Assembly (NCBI GenBank): GCA_029379385.1
Contig: CM055607.1
Location: forward strand, 16,988,001 to 17,052,000
Origin: Quillaja saponaria
Lineage: Eukaryota; Streptophyta; Magnoliopsida; Fabales; Quillajaceae
Direction of reading: 5' to 3'
DNA: 64,000 nucleotides
Positions 1 through 13,366 of the stretch are shown piece by piece; within the stretch, counting starts at the first letter, position 1, and each line of letters begins with the position of its first letter. Under the pieces are notes generated by a model. It had not been told where the DNA came from, did not search any database, and saw only the letters and a list, made by a program, of their open reading frames with translations. The position numbers were made by a program, and so were the translations under genes.

Positions 1-1191
1 TAATAGGTAAACCTCAGCATATAGGGAACTGAAAGTATATAAAACCATCGACCAAAAGAAAGCAAAAAACCTTGACATAGAAACTTCGAATGCAATATGG
101 AAAGTTGGTGTGCTGTGCAAATAGGTGCATGGTGCACCTATATGCAATCTCCAGACTGGCAGAGCAGAGCAGATTACTTTTTCACCCACTCTCATTGCTT
201 TACATATGTGCGTCACATGAAACTGTTGCACTTAGTAGTTTCTTTCTGGAATTCAGAATCATGCAGATTCACAATTCGATACGATACACATACGAAATCT
301 GGGATGAATTTTTTGCAGCAAGAATCGGCCTTGAATCATATTAATTGATTTTCAGTGAGAATTGGCCTTGAATCATATGATTCGTTGCATATCAACCGGA
401 ATTTCCAATTTGGCACGATTCCGGTGATTTGTGGCCTCCAGATCAGACATCTCAAACTACATTTGGATTGGCGCTGCATGACTGGGGCAATGTTTTCCCT
501 CCTTTTCCTCCAGTTTTTCATTGTTTTTTTATATTTTTATTTTATAACGGTCCATTATTTAAATGGGTTTTGTGAGTGCCTAGGATTTCCCCTCCACCCT
601 TCTCTCTTTTATTTTATTCTTCAAGTTTCTCTAGCCAACATATAAACGCCATAAAGAAGCAAAGCAAGAATAAGGGGCTGAATTGAAAGGTTTGTGAGGT
701 AATGCTATAGTACTTCACAGAAATACCCTGGGGGCCTCCTTTAAAAACTGTTTTCTATCCAAAAATTGGCCTCAATGAAGAAGACTTCGGTTTGGCGATG
801 CAAATGACTTTGAGTTGATTTAGATATAAAACTTAATGATCTAAAACATGGGAGATAATTGCTATCGTTTTGTAAATGATGCATCCCTACAATATGATTG
901 AATTGTTATATACTCTTATTTTGGTAATTGGTATATAATTATAATATGCCATGCAACATTGTTTTATCACTAAATAAGCTCAATTGACTATATTCTTCAT
1001 TTTAAATGTTGGCAATTCCTCCATAATGTTATGTCCATTGTTTTTTAAAGTTTGTCTCTGAATTGTATGATTCATGATTCTGAAAATGCTCTTTTTGATT
1101 CTCTGTTCGATACACAATTTGACTACCATGGATTTTAATACAACTTTGGTTGTTGCTCTTGTTATTTACTTGAAGTTTTTCTGTTATACAG
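1..1191. other. Presumed intron of the At5g03900-like gene, 5' exons outside window
   Basis: No coding exon of the gene that starts at 1192 can be found here. The exon at 1192 begins in mid-protein, so this stretch is most simply the 3' part of a long intron. It contains a short direct repeat at about 320-345 and 358-380, sharing the core ttggccttgaatcatat with small differences, and a CT-rich patch near 585-640. The short open frames here have no recognisable protein similarity. The acceptor is preceded by a T-rich tract ending in ttatacag at 1191. Confidence 0.5.
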
Positions 1192-4100
1192 GGAAATATC
1201 TTGTATCGGTTTCCATCTCTACAGCGCACAGCTTCTTCTCAAGGGGGTAAGCGGAAAGAATATGTGGGGAAAAGATTGGCTGACTGGGTTGGAGGCATCG
1301 AGAAGTTTTTTAAGGAGAAGAAATGGCAATTCAGGTTTTTTATCTTGCCTTTTTTTTTCCTCTAAATACTTGGTTGAAAAACATATTGATTTAATCTTAT
1401 GGTAAATGGTAATTCTTTTATCTGCAGTAAAACTAGCACCTCTGAGAGTGCAATGGTCATTGGTCTTGGTGGGCTAAATCTATTTGGGGTTATTATTCTT
1501 GGAACAATGTTGAAGTAGGTTCTTTTGATATTAATTATTACTTAGTGGTTCTTCTTTTATATTTGTTCCGAATCATCACCTCAACTTTTCATCTGAAGGG
1601 ATCTTGCAGTTGCACCAAGTGGGTTCATTAGATTTGTTGCTGACATATTTCCGCTTCTTCAGGTATGATTTGATATGTGAATTCCCAAATAGGTTGGTTG
1701 CTTTCTGTGCCTCATCTTTGAAATTGAAGGTACTTGGAGCTTTCTGAGCTTGCCTGCTGCCTTACTAGGGAATCATAGTCGGTCATGATAGTGAGGGATA
1801 ACTTCAGAAACTCTGAATGTCTGATGTTGCAGGAACTTGAAAAACTGATCAGAGGAATTCCTAGGTTGCAAACAATATTAGTATCTAGAGTTGAAAATTT
1901 ATGTTTGGTTGATGCTTAGATTAATGAATCTTTTGGGATTTAAAAAGGGTTTACAAAAGGATAGGAGGTGTTTGGTTGGAGCAATTTTAGCTACAAGTTT
2001 GGAATTGAAATCAAGCTAGGAAGCTTTGAGTGGTGACATTAACCATTTGAACAGTGACAGAGAAACTTCATTTATTGTTGCCATGGTTTATCATGAAATG
2101 TTCATTTAACTAGTTCAAACTATTGACGCATGTCAAATTTGAGTTGAAAAGAATCCTGTCTGTATACTTTTCATGTGCATGAGTGTCACCCCCTTGGTGT
2201 CCTTAATTTGCTGTATCTGTCAGTAGAATGGGAAACAGATAGAACACATAATTGTTCTGCAGTTCTGCTACAAAAGATTATAGACTGATAATGCGGAGTT
2301 TTTAAGTAATACATTTGGTGGCATCTTGTCAACTTGTGTTCGTTGTAGTGCATGAATATTATTGTCTTATTGGTGAGTTTTGACATGATTTTTGGCGATC
2401 AAAATTTTGCTTATTTTACTACTGTCAAACCAGCTGCATTTATATGCTGGTGTTTCAGAGGGTCAAATGTGAAATTATGCATCTTTCTAATTCTTCTCTT
2501 TCCAATCTTGGCCCAGTAAATGTCGAAGGAATAAAACCTGCTCCTTGGTTATAGAACCTCACTGTCAATTATAACAGTTTTTTTTTGTATATCAGTAAAC
2601 TGATATGTGCCTGTGATGATTCTGTTAACAATTGATGGACATTGAGTAGATTAGATTGGGTTAGCATTGTAAGCCCTTTATTTGAGTACTCATTTCTGTA
2701 GTTGCTTTGTACTGTTTTAACCTTCACTTCCTCTATATGTGATGATAATTTTGTAGATTTATGCTGGTTCCTTCTTTGCAATTCCTTTGGTCCGATGGTT
2801 TTTCATTCAAAAAAAAAACACTGAAATTGAAAAGAGAAATAAAGTTCGGCAGCAGTGTGCACGAGCACTTGAATTGCCAGACCTTTCACTGAGACGGAAG
2901 GTAACCACATCATTGTTCATTTGTTCTAAAATTTGAAGGGCATAATTTTTCATCAGAGTTTGACAATTGTAATCTGTCCTTGCTTCTCTTGTTGCATAAG
3001 CAGCTCACTGACTTCATTACCTTGTAGGAGCAACTTGAAACATTTCTGAATTTTCATGATTTATCTAAATGTAACTGTACACTGTACTTTCATTCTTCAA
3101 TAACATGACAATAAATGTGAAATATCAAAGGGACCATAGCTATATAAACACACATACCCATATATTATAGCGGAAGCTTTCTTCTGATTGTTACCTGAAA
3201 GTTCCTATATGTCACTTTTGAGGCATAGTTAGAGTCACATTCTTTTTACTAGGAATTGTTGGTTATACATTATTTTAGATTAAGTTTGTATAAATACAAA
3301 ATTATTGATACCTTAAAAGAACTTGCATCATTTAGTTGGTTAATTATATATGTCATTTTCAATCACATGAACAATATTTTCATATGTTATCCAACATGCA
3401 CGGTTATTATCAATGCTAGTTTTTATATTTCTAGTCATACTTATAAAATTTATTTTTTGCATGAATAATTAATGATTTTATTCATGTTCCCACCAACTGC
3501 ATGTAATATATGCTGGAAATTTGGTTGCTGCATAATTGTGGACAAACATGTAGTTTCAGAAGTAACCAAATGTTATTCTGGATTTTGAAATATTTATAAG
3601 TTTATTTATTTTTGAAAATATTCTACAAAAATTGCATTTAAAAAAAGTATAAAAAAATTTCAGTTGATCGTAGACTAAAAGCATCTATTAACTTCAAGGT
3701 GAAGGATGGACTCCAGGAGAGTGAAATCTTTGGAGGAGCACCCCTCATCTTGAACAGACCTACAATTACACTTGAGATTAATTGATTTATTTCGATGATT
3801 TTGCTTATGTACAGGGTGGGTGGGGCTGGGGGATGTTGTAAGCAGGGACTGGATTTTGGATATGATACACTTTTGCGCTTCCGATATTTTCATAAGATTC
3901 TGCCCCTTTTTTTCATTAGGATACTACCATTACTTACTAGGATCTCTTCTGAATTTCTGAGGGAAGACATTAAAGAGCTTGAAAATGATTTTGTGAATGA
4001 AGTGTAAACTTTCCTTGTTTTTCCCATTAATGTGTTTCCTCTATATCCTTGTGGGTTTTATTATGTGGATTGCTCTATACTTTGAACTTCTGTACACTAG

Positions 4101-4547
4101 TACTTTGCTACTGTCCAGTGTGTAGCATGCTTCTTTGGTTTAGAATATTTGCTGGTAGGATGTGTTTTACCTTGTAATCTTCAAAATCCAAATAGGCAAT
4201 AACTTTTGTTATCAATTTTGGTTTGCCGTACAAATCTTCTAACCTTCTGCAATCAGAACCCATTTGTTAGTAAGTTTAAACACCTTTTGCTATGAGTAGA
4301 AAATGCAACTGAATTTGTGATCTTTATATTCAGGTGTAAGATTGTTTTAACTTCTACATAAACTCTGGGATAATTTACTTAGTTTCTTCGTTATTTCATT
4401 CAGCTCCTCAGTGCTCGGGACATGGCCCAAAGAACAGTCATAGGACAGGATCAAATTGTCTACACTACTGACAAGGACTTGATTGAGCAAGATTATGAAG
4501 CTCGAGATTGGGATAAAAGATTTCGAGAGATAGAGACATCAGACTAA
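1192..4547 (+). CDS. Uncharacterised chloroplast membrane protein, At5g03900 family (3' part, five exons)
   Basis: Exons lie at 1192-1334, 1428-1514, 1599-1662, 2757-2900 and 4404-4547 (TAA stop). All introns are GT-AG and the exons join in one frame, giving 193 residues from GNILYRFPSLQRTASS to the C-terminus FREIETSD. I recognise this as the C-terminal third to half of the plant protein called uncharacterised protein At5g03900, chloroplastic; the N-terminal exons lie left of the window. Two hydrophobic stretches are visible: one around MVIGLGGLNLFGVIILGTML (exon 2) and one around YAGSFFAIPLVRWFFI (exon 4). They are followed by a charged tail with LLSARDMAQRTVIG in exon 5. This fits a membrane protein with a soluble C-terminus. 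Its biochemical role is unknown to me; the iron-sulfur label sometimes attached to this family may come from its ISCA2 neighbour. The frame is intact and the gene looks functional. Confidence 0.85.
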
Positions 4548-5300
4548 GAGGCCACATTTATAATTGGTAAAGTTAACATTTGTCGCCTTCATTAAATACA
4601 ATGAAAAATAGGAAGACGTTTTACTATAAGAAGATGTGGAGGAGGAAATATGGGTTTCCAAATTATCATTGCAGTTCAGGTTATGCTGAGACTTTTAAGT
4701 ATCTTAATTGTGAGTGCATTTCATATTTTGGTGGTGTAATGCAAGATCATATCTAGAAATTGCATGGTGAATGTGTCTACTGCAAAGTTCATCCATCATA
4801 ATGGTGTTCTTCACTTTGTTTATTAGTTTGGAGTTCAGAGGCTTAAAGTTTACCTTATTAGTTGACAACACAAAGCATAGCCACCTAGCCTGCTGCCTCT
4901 AAGCTGAGGACTTTCTCAGAATTATTTGATTGGATACCAGCAAAAACCTGATGCATCAGAATCTGCATCCTTGGCTCTGTGGTAGGATGTGTTGAAGAAA
5001 GGCGCTTTAATACCTGGAAGACTCAACTGGAAATAATCATATTCCATGAAAGATTCCATGTATCATATGGCTAACGTATTTTGTTGATTTATATAGCATG
5101 GCATTTGTTTTAGATGCATTGATTCCAGCCTCAGTGGGCGGTATGTAATCTATGCAGTTATATGAATCAAAGATATAAAGAAAAAAACGAGTTTTATTGT
5201 AATTAGATTAGATGGATACGTGGTCTTAATATATACACTTTTCATTTGCAGTTAGTATATATCGTTCTGTTCAGTTCTTCATAACTTGCGCATTATCCTT
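4548..5300 (+). other. Probable 3' UTR and downstream flank of the At5g03900-like gene
   Basis: The sequence after the TAA stop is T-rich and lacks coding structure, as expected of a 3' UTR followed by intergenic DNA. AATAAA-like signals are weak and scattered, so the poly(A) site cannot be fixed. I see no further gene here. Confidence 0.4.
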
Positions 5301-5639
5301 TGTTTCAATTGACAGCCAAGTTTTTGTCTGGTCTAATAATCATAGGCTCCAACCAGCCGAAACAGCCTAAGCTTCCACCATCTTCCAGGGCTGCAATCCA
5401 CTTTTGCACCTGGGTATTGAGATGGAGGTGCATTTTTCTGACTCGGCCGACCAACTGCTTGGAAGAGAACAAAGAAGTAGTAAAGGTTTGTGTTTGTCCT
5501 TTTTTCAGAGAATTTGTGGTGGCCACATTTTCACCCAGACCTAGCGAAGGGCCCTGCAGTTACCAATAATTTCACGAACCTCAATCCACTCAGCCAGCCA
5601 AACATGGCAGCTACAGCAAAGCTTTCAGGTTGCATAGAA

Positions 5640-6050
5640 ATGTGAATCAAATCAAAAATAGAATTTATTTCTATTGAAATAAATTATTCTATTATTTAAA
5701 ATAAAAGATATAATCATAGAATGCAAATAAATAGAATTCATTTTAATTATAGTATATTTTCCATGTTGCTCTAAATTTTTTTATTTAAAATTACTAGTAA
5801 GTTGAAAAGATAAAGACGAGATTTACTGTTGAGTGAGAATCAAAGTGTTGGTGACTTTTCTTGAATCTATTTATCTTTAAAACATTCGGAGAATGTGAAA
5901 GACAAAATTATCATTTGAGGTGGAAATTATAAAATTAAAATATAATGTGAATTCTAAACTAATTTAAGTTAATACACAAAGTGCAAGACTCATTGCAAAT
6001 GAATCGCATTTCGCAATTCATTTTTGTTCCAAATGCTTTGTCAGCTATTT

Positions 6051-6085
<35 letters not shown>

Positions 6086-7340
6086 AAATCCTAACAAACA
6101 ATAATATATGTGTAAGGTATTAATGCTCATTTTTTTATTTTGACAAAAGACCCACATTTCTTTTTACAATGGGTTTGAAACCTAGAAGAAAGTGTGTAAT
6201 TCATATAGTTTTTAATGTTTAGAGCAAATGAAATGGTGTAGAATTCAAATAAAATTCATTTCAAATCCACTTTGTATTTGATTTTGTATTCCACAACAAA
6301 TAAGTTAGATATCATTTTGTGAAATTCATTTAAGATAAGTAAATATTTTGTCCCACTTCAGATGAATTTTTTTATCTTAATGTTACAAATATTTTTCACT
6401 TAGATAAATCTATTAAGAGCCACCACTACTTCATCTCACACGCTCACTTAACTAACTTTAAATTTTTTCTTTTCAACTTATTTTTTTTTTCATTGAATAA
6501 CAATTAATCTCTCATTTTTATATTCTTAGTTTAATGCTAGTTTTAATTTTTATAAAAAAGGGTAGTTATAAGAAAAATAGTTTACCTAAATGAAATATTT
6601 GTTCTAAATAAGAGAATTTAATTGAGTTCTGAAATTAATCTAATATTGAAATAGAATTATAATTTTTATTTTCTTTATAATGATCAGTGAAAAGTAGATG
6701 GCATTGTAGTAAAATTAATACAAATTGAAATACCCTCATATTTTGCGCGTTTCCCAAACGGTCATAATGCTATCTCCTCTCTTTTCTCTTTTCCATCCTC
6801 CATGTGAGCTATACAATTGTACAAAATAAAATAGTCACTGTAAATCCAAATCCAAATCAAAATTTCTGTGTTTCTTAACGTATATTTCAAATGTTTTTGA
6901 AAATTGTTGAAATGGATTAATCATGAGCTGCCACTAATAGCAGCTCTATTACTGGCCTACACAATCATTCAAAATTTAATTCATCAAAGACAAAATCATA
7001 TTTCTACCGCAGTCATTGAACCCTCATTAAACTCATCGATATTTCTTCCTGCTTGTTTGTTTTTTGGTAGGATTGGTTATACTTTCTTCTCTTTCTTTTT
7101 TAGGGTTTTTAGTTGAAAATTGGAAATTTGAATTAATTATCCAAATAGAATTGGAAAATTTTCAGCTTCTAAAAGTTTTATCCACAATAATGGCTTATCC
7201 TTTAAAGAAAATGCAAAGACTATTCAGGAAAAAAGAAGGGGAAGAAGGCATTATGATTCATGATTGAAGGAGCATTCCCTTGAAGGAATTAGTGAAACAC
7301 TAAACTTGCAAGTAAACAAAGTCAAAATGTTGGAGATTGT
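5640..7340. other. AT-rich intergenic DNA with a TA microsatellite
   Basis: No gene is seen. The stretch holds a (TA)n run at about 6054-6082 and several rearranged copies of a gaattcatttcaaat-like motif in both orientations (for example near 5735, 6240 and 6330). These could be an old MITE, but no clear termini or target duplication could be assigned. Confidence 0.4.
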
Positions 7341-7359
7341 ATAATTATGATTCATGATT

Positions 7360-7710
7360 TACCAAAATATCCTTCATTTTTAATGGCCATTAGGTCCGTG
7401 CTATGGTGCGAACACCCTTTTTTGTGCATTCTGTGCGAATTGAATAGGCGCCTGCGTGTTCGTGCAAAAGTGGGATTTCAAAATGAGCGAGACAATGTAG
7501 TTGAGGCAAATACTGAAAATAACAAATGACTACAGATTGACATTGACTATTAAGTTCTGCAATTTTATGGCATTGCCTATTAAGTTTGGCAATAACATTT
7601 TGAGAAAAACCGGGTGGCAAACCTTTTCTACCACAACATAAATATTAATGTGTCATGTATCATCTCTAACATTCTCCATCATCTCTCATGTGTTATAATA
7701 ATATTAAAAG
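7360..7710 (+). repeat. Left copy of an inverted repeat pair flanking the 91-aa gene
   Basis: From about 7360 to 7710 this sequence matches the reverse complement of about 9785-10085. Shared landmarks in order are ttaatgg, a block with gtgcgaattaa/gtgcgaattga, gagatttcaaaat/gggatttcaaaat, and cataaatattaatgtgtcatgtatcatctc (one mismatch). The copies differ by many substitutions and small indels, so they are old. The pair could be the terminal inverted repeats of one 2.7 kb element or two independent insertions. Confidence 0.6.
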
Positions 7711-7719
7711 ACCACAATA

Positions 7720-9080
7720 TTTAGTTTTTTTTTTTTCTTGTAAGATGGAGATTTTATAACTTTTTGGAAGGAAAAAAAAAAAAAGAAAAATGAATTGTCA
7801 GGAAATACAATTGCAATGGACAAAAAGCTACGTACACCTTTTTTTTAGTTATTTATTTTGTTAAAAATATCCTGTAGAGTGAAATTTTGTTTAAAAACAT
7901 GAACTTTAACTCGGGAGTTTTTTTTTTTTTTTTTTTTTTGTTATTTTAGACAAAAGCAAAAAGATTAATGACTCAATAACAGACTTATCTATGTGACTGC
8001 TCTTTTTTACACATCATATTTATTTAATATTTCTTTTTACAATGTGTTAAACCCGTCAAATTCTAATCTAAAATTTTCAACCATTTAGATTACTTGTCTT
8101 TTATTTTTTTTAAAATCCATTAAATGAAATTGAATACAAAACTCAGGAACATTAGTAATTGGTTCTCATTTGTTGAGAAGTTATATTTTAATTTTAACAT
8201 ATTCAAAATATCATAAAAGGAGTAGACTTTTTTCTCTTTTTTGGTTTTTTCACAGATATTGTTGTGAGACTATCAATATATAATAAAAAGAGAGAAGCTC
8301 TAATGAGTATAATGTGTAACAAAAAAACTATCACGTAGACAAGTTTTTAATTTTACTATTAAAGTGTCTAAAATAGTAAAAAAAGAGTTTAATCTCTTAA
8401 ATGAAAAGTAAACTGAAGTTCAAGTACTTAAACAATACTTCAACTCTATTAAGTATAACTCATGATATAACTATTAACCAAATTTTCTATCTAGTTCTCA
8501 CAACAAAATTTTCTCTCCAAAATTATTCTCTTGTTTCTCCTCAACAAGAAAATTCCTTGCACAAATAGGACGTTAACAGTTAGTTCTTTAAAATATCTTT
8601 GGTTTTTGAATTAGTCAAAAAATCATATGGCATGAAGAATAAACTCTTGGATTTCAAAGCTTAGGTAAAACATGCAACAACAATATTTGTCTGCAATTTC
8701 TAATGTATATACCTGAGTCATAGTCATACAATGAATTGTCCACGAGGTTCCAAACGAAGACACAGAAACACACATTACTGATGAATAAGGATGATGCTTA
8801 TGAATTAAATTATGATCATCACGGGTGCCACTTCAGTATTTCAATATCAATCTGTTGAATTCAAAATGCCATCTGACGTGTTCATGTATGTATATAAATT
8901 ATAACTTGCATGACGAACATGCTGACAGATAAAATTATTTGTCAGAGAGAGAGAGATCCAGTCACAAGACTCACAACTCACAGATATAACGAAGTATATG
9001 AAGCCTTGTATGCATCAAAAATCCCGTGAACTGGGTTTTCTTTAGTACCCCTAAACAGAAACAAGGACAATTAAACCTTG
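7720..9080. other. AT-rich intergenic DNA
   Basis: No gene or recognisable mobile element is seen. It contains long T runs near 7920-7940 and a (GA)n tract near 8946-8956. It lies directly upstream of the 91-aa gene and probably includes its distal promoter. Confidence 0.35.
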
Positions 9081-9087
9081 AATTGAA

Positions 9088-9097
9088 TATATAAATA
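9088..9097 (+). promoter_or_regulatory. Candidate TATA box of the 91-aa gene
   Basis: The string tatataaata lies 92 bases before the ATG at 9189, a usual spacing for a plant TATA box with a short leader. A second, weaker candidate (tataaatta) is at 9149-9157. The assignment rests on position only. Confidence 0.4.
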
Positions 9098-9188
9098 AAT
9101 GTAAGATCAAATTTTCACTTCATCATCTTTAACATTTTCTGTTTGTTGTATAAATTAAAGGATAGAGTTGTAGAGATCTACTTAAGCA

Positions 9189-9464
9189 ATGTCTATTGAA
9201 GCTTTAGCTATGGCAGGCATTGATTATAGAGAATGTGGCATCAATTTGGACGAGTGGGAGAGTCAGGAACAGCCTCCACCGTATCTGCTAGATGATCAGC
9301 AAGATTTGAGCAGTACTGAACTTGACAAGAAGAAGAAGAACAACAACAAAAGGCTTCTAGCTAATGAGGATGAATGGATGAAAGCAAAAATGCGAGAATG
9401 GGCCAAAGCTGTTGCTTCCAAGAATGTTACTGTAACTATTTCACTTCAGAAACAAGGCTTGTAG
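9189..9464 (+). CDS. Small conserved-looking plant protein, function unknown (91 aa)
   Basis: A single uninterrupted frame runs from ATG to TAG, beginning MSIEALAMAGIDYRECGINL. The protein is hydrophilic. An N-terminal part with a Cys and acidic/Trp residues (LDEWES) is followed by a proline pair region (EQPPPYLLDD), a lysine-asparagine-rich linker at about residues 48-55, and a C-terminal amphipathic stretch (EWMKAKMREWAKAVAS). There is no signal peptide or membrane segment. I believe short plant proteins starting MSIEALAMAG exist with no assigned function, but I cannot name a characterised member. It has more balanced codon composition than its surroundings, an upstream TATA-like box and no internal stops. 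It lies between two inverted repeat copies (7360-7710 and 9785-10085), so capture inside a Pack-type element is a possibility. Confidence 0.6.
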   Translation: MSIEALAMAGIDYRECGINLDEWESQEQPPPYLLDDQQDLSSTELDKKKKNNNKRLLANEDEWMKAKMREWAKAVASKNVTVTISLQKQGL

Positions 9465-9784
9465 TCTTTCTAATTAGCTAATGTAATCTTGGGATTGTAT
9501 TACATTTTGTGTTGCTTCCAAGAATGAACATTTTGGCCAGAATGAAAATTTTCAGGTTACGGTGTAGCAGGAGCATATACACAGGGATAGAAACATACAA
9601 GAATGAAGATCTCATACCAGAAAGGACCGATGCACGATCAGACTCAAGCAGGATCAGGATTTCTACTGGAACTGGACCAAAGTTAAACTAAGGAAAGAAA
9701 TGATAAACCTGATGGGATCAACTGTTTGGAAGGAAGTAAAGGGAATGAGAAAAGAATGTATTATTTTACGAGGGCTCTGTTCTT

Positions 9785-10085
9785 GTGATATTATTACAGC
9801 ACATGGGAGATGATGAAGATGATGGGGGATGATGGAGAAGATGGAGATGATACATGACACATCAATATTTATGTTGTCGGAAATTGGTAGATAATCAATG
9901 TCAGCCTACAGGCATTTATTATCTTCATTCTTTGTCCCAACTAAATTGCCTTGCCTATTTTGAAATCTCACATTGCACCAACAAGCAGGCCCATGTTTAA
10001 TTCGCACGGAGTGCACAAGCACAAAAGGGTGTTTACACCATACCACATGCCCACCATTAAAGGAGAATGATGGGCTTTTTGTAAA
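9785..10085 (-). repeat. Right copy of the inverted repeat pair flanking the 91-aa gene
   Basis: This is the reverse complement of 7360-7710 with several small indels. The inner side contains a GAT/GATG-rich simple stretch (about 9806-9850) that is shorter in the left copy. No 9-bp or 2-3-bp target duplication could be recognised outside the two copies. Confidence 0.6.
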
Positions 10086-10102
10086 TTTTTAAATATGGAC
10101 AT

Positions 10103-13100
10103 TAATAACATTTTTCTAATGCGGTAAAGAAAAATCGAATATTAAATATAATATATAAATTTTTATTATAAAATAATAAATACATAAACGAATTAATTAA
10201 ATTGAAATATAATTAAATATGTTATACTACGATATATTAAGGTATATTTAAAATTTTTGTGTATCAATTTTATTTTTAAAAAGTAAATAAAATTGTGAAT
10301 CAAGAAAAATAAAATAAATAGATTAATTTGATAAATAAATTAAATTAGAATAAATAAATACAAGAATATATATATACAAATTTTCTTAATCAATTGACTT
10401 TGACCACTTTATCTTTTAATTTTTTTTTTCCTCTTGGCTGACCGAAGGCTCCTTTTCTTGTTATATTTTTTTCTTCTTGTTTCATGACTCTTCTAGCTTC
10501 TTCTCCCCTGTTTTGCTTTTGATATTCCTTCATCCAGCCGAGTTCCCTTCTTCATCCAGCTGAGTTCCTTTCATCCAGTCGAGTTCCCTAACTCCTCTTT
10601 TGCAGCTGGTCTCTTTCTCTCTTATTCCTTGCCATTCACGTTGCCGTTCAGCTAGTTTAAGGTAGCAGTAATTGATGACTTGTTCTAACCCTTATTGTCT
10701 ATTATTGTTCTCTGCCAACCGAATTTTCTTTATGTGTTTTGTTCTTGTTTTGCTTGTGCTCTGCTTATCCTAGCCATGCATCGCTTTCATGTGCTCCAAT
10801 TTCATTCTTCACTTCCTTGTTCTTGCTTTATTGTTGAATGACTTGAAGTGGGCAAGCAACCGTGGGTCTGCTTAGTTCCTTTCTTCCTCTGCTCTTGATG
10901 TACACAAAAATCATTGACAACAAGACAATTAGGAAGCTGGGTTCTTGAAATGTTTCCTCCTTGCCATGATACAATTTGTGGGTTTCCTTGAACTTTCATT
11001 TCTCCAACTCTAGCAGTGGCATCTTGGCTTGGAGTTTGGTTACTGTTTTTCCTCTGAGTTGCTGTGTACCTTCTTGTGCTGACCTAGGTGAGTTCTTAAT
11101 TTTCCACCTTGCTTTGTTATATTAACTTGCAAGGGTTTTGTGGGTGCGATGCATGCTGTTACCACTAAGCTATCTTAGGGCCATCCTCCCTATTTTGGAC
11201 AGCATGTTTGGTGTGTGCAAATTCTTTGGCTTAGCCTCCTCCCAGTAAAGCTAGTCACTTTATTATTTTCCATTTCCCCCAAAAACTTCAAAGCAAGCTG
11301 TAAAGCTTGTTACAGTCGTGGAACTCGGATGACTATCTTGTTTTGGAAGAACTGGCCGTGTATGTGGTTTAGGGAGATAGTAATGTTTTTGGACTTAATT
11401 ATCTTATTCTAATTATGTTAATTCCTTTAAGTAGTCTTTAAGTAAGTTAGTAGAATAAAAAATGTAATAAGGTAAATTATTTATTCAATTAACTAAGCTA
11501 GCTGTGTATAGTCCTTGGATTTTCCATGAAATTAATGGTTAGATGTGTATCCAACGGGGATAGATAGTAAGAAAAGTAATGAAATGGAAGCTATAATTGT
11601 ATTTGCAATCTTGAGTTTAAAATTATTAAAGCATTTATGCCTTATTTTCCATTCTACTTTAGTATCGGACCCAAGAAAATCTATGAAGAGTTTAAGCAAA
11701 TTCAAATTGTAAAAAGAATTTATGCCCTTAAGACTTGATAAAATGTCTAACAGGAACTAGTTACAATATAATAAACAAAACTTGGTGTATTTAAATGTAC
11801 ATAGTTAAGGATTATTTGAATTTAAATAATAAGTCTAAGAAAACAAAGTAAAGTATCATTTGTTAAATGGTTAAAGAAGGGAAAATCTTGGAAATTGGAT
11901 GGATGGATATTGGAAATTATAATTCAAGCTTTTAATTGATTTTTTTAAATGATTAATTTAACATGAATTCGATGCTTAGAATATGAGTAGGGTGGACTTA
12001 AAGAATTAATGTTGATTTCTTGGTATGTATGTGTATAATATATCTATATATATATATACATGGATCAGAATTAAAGTTGTCCTCAAGGTAGTTGTATAAT
12101 GCCTAAGCGTAATAGGTTTTCAAAAAATAAAATAAAATAAATACATAAAGGTGGATATCTAAGTTTTAGTAATTAGAATATTATAAATATGGGATTTATA
12201 AACAAAGTAATATTTGAAATATGACTTCTAGCTGAGAAACCTATTATTGAGCCAACGACACATGAACTCGTGAGGCGCAACAAGCGAGATCCATATCATG
12301 GTGAGTGGTTAATTGTTGCCTTTAGGGACTAGATTTTTATGTGTGTTTAAATATATGTGCAAGTGCAAAGTTTCAAGAAGTTATTCGAATTAAGCTTATT
12401 TGAAATTGTTTGTGGTTGATAAGGACCAACAAATTGAGATTTTTCTGAGAAATGTATATTTTTTTTTATGAAATTAAAATCCAGGTACACCTAGGATATT
12501 TTGATGTGAGATACTCTAATTCTAACAATTGTTTTTAAAAGAAATGAGTGCTCAGCCCCGGTGGGATGGATTGTATATGGAGAATTAATCTGTTGTGCAA
12601 GCGCGAAAATGCCCGGTAAGGGGGGAAGACACTGTTGTGTGGGGACTGAGTTACTTCGTCGGCCCTTTGTTTGTTTGTATGCTTTGGTTACCTTGATTAT
12701 TTTAAGTGGATTATATAGTGTATAAATTAAAACTGTGTTTGCTTAGTTTATTTTTCCATACGTGTATATGTGTAATCTTAGTAATTTTAAAATATATGAT
12801 ATGTGGATATTAATTGATAATATATTCCATACGTGTGTTGAGTGATGCTAGTACTCTTTGGGTACGATTTTTCACTCACGGAATTCGTAGGTCTCACTCC
12901 ACCTTGTGTGGATTTTTTTAGTAACTAGGAATTCTGTATATTATGTCAGTTGAGATAATGACCTACTGACAGAGTATGGTAAGGTATTTTTTTCAGAAAC
13001 TCAGACTTGAAATAATGGGATGTCTAATTTTGCATAATGTAAGAGTCTAGTTATTTGTCTTGATTATGATATGGATAGAGCGAGGCTCCTTGTTGTCTTT

Positions 13101-13356
13101 GCGTTATTTTTGGATGAAATTATGAACAAATGTGGTTGTATTTTGAGACATGTTCCATATTGTGGGAAATCTCTGCCAATATTTTTAGTAATTGGTAATT
13201 GTTTCAGAAAATAAATTTTTACAGTGAACTTTTATTTTATAAAGGTTACTTTTATTCTTTAGTTGGGTCAGAAGTCATGTTGTTACTTTGTTTTAAGTCA
13301 AGCTTACATAGGTTGGATTATCTAATTCTCTGGCCAGTCATGTCTCGGGCGTGACA
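10103..13356 (+). mobile_element. Long solo LTR, copy 1 (Ty3/Gypsy, Tekay-like?)
   Basis: The 3' end is ...ggcgtgaca at 13356 and the 5' start is near 10103, where taatgcggtaaag and the following AT-rich sequence align with the starts of the other copies. It contains the family landmarks: the block ctcagccccggtgggatgg (12553), aatgcccggtaag, the 15-bp palindrome at 12851-12865, and the terminal gtcatg...gtgaca. There is no primer binding site or internal coding region after it, so it is a solo LTR or an isolated end. The 5' end is diverged and I could not confirm a target duplication. Several short open frames inside are not genes. Confidence 0.75.
12851..12865. promoter_or_regulatory. Conserved 15-bp palindrome of the LTR family (copy 1)
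   Basis: The sequence gtactctttgggtac is an imperfect palindrome, and near-identical versions recur at the same place in most LTR copies of this window. It could form a small hairpin in RNA. Its function is unknown. Confidence 0.5.
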
Positions 13357-13366
13357 CTTCATACAA

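Noticed and set aside
5300..5569. Overlapping open frames on both strands (89 and 73 aa)
   Set aside because: No recognised similarity, no promoter or splice context, and both strands open at once, as expected by chance in a less AT-rich patch.
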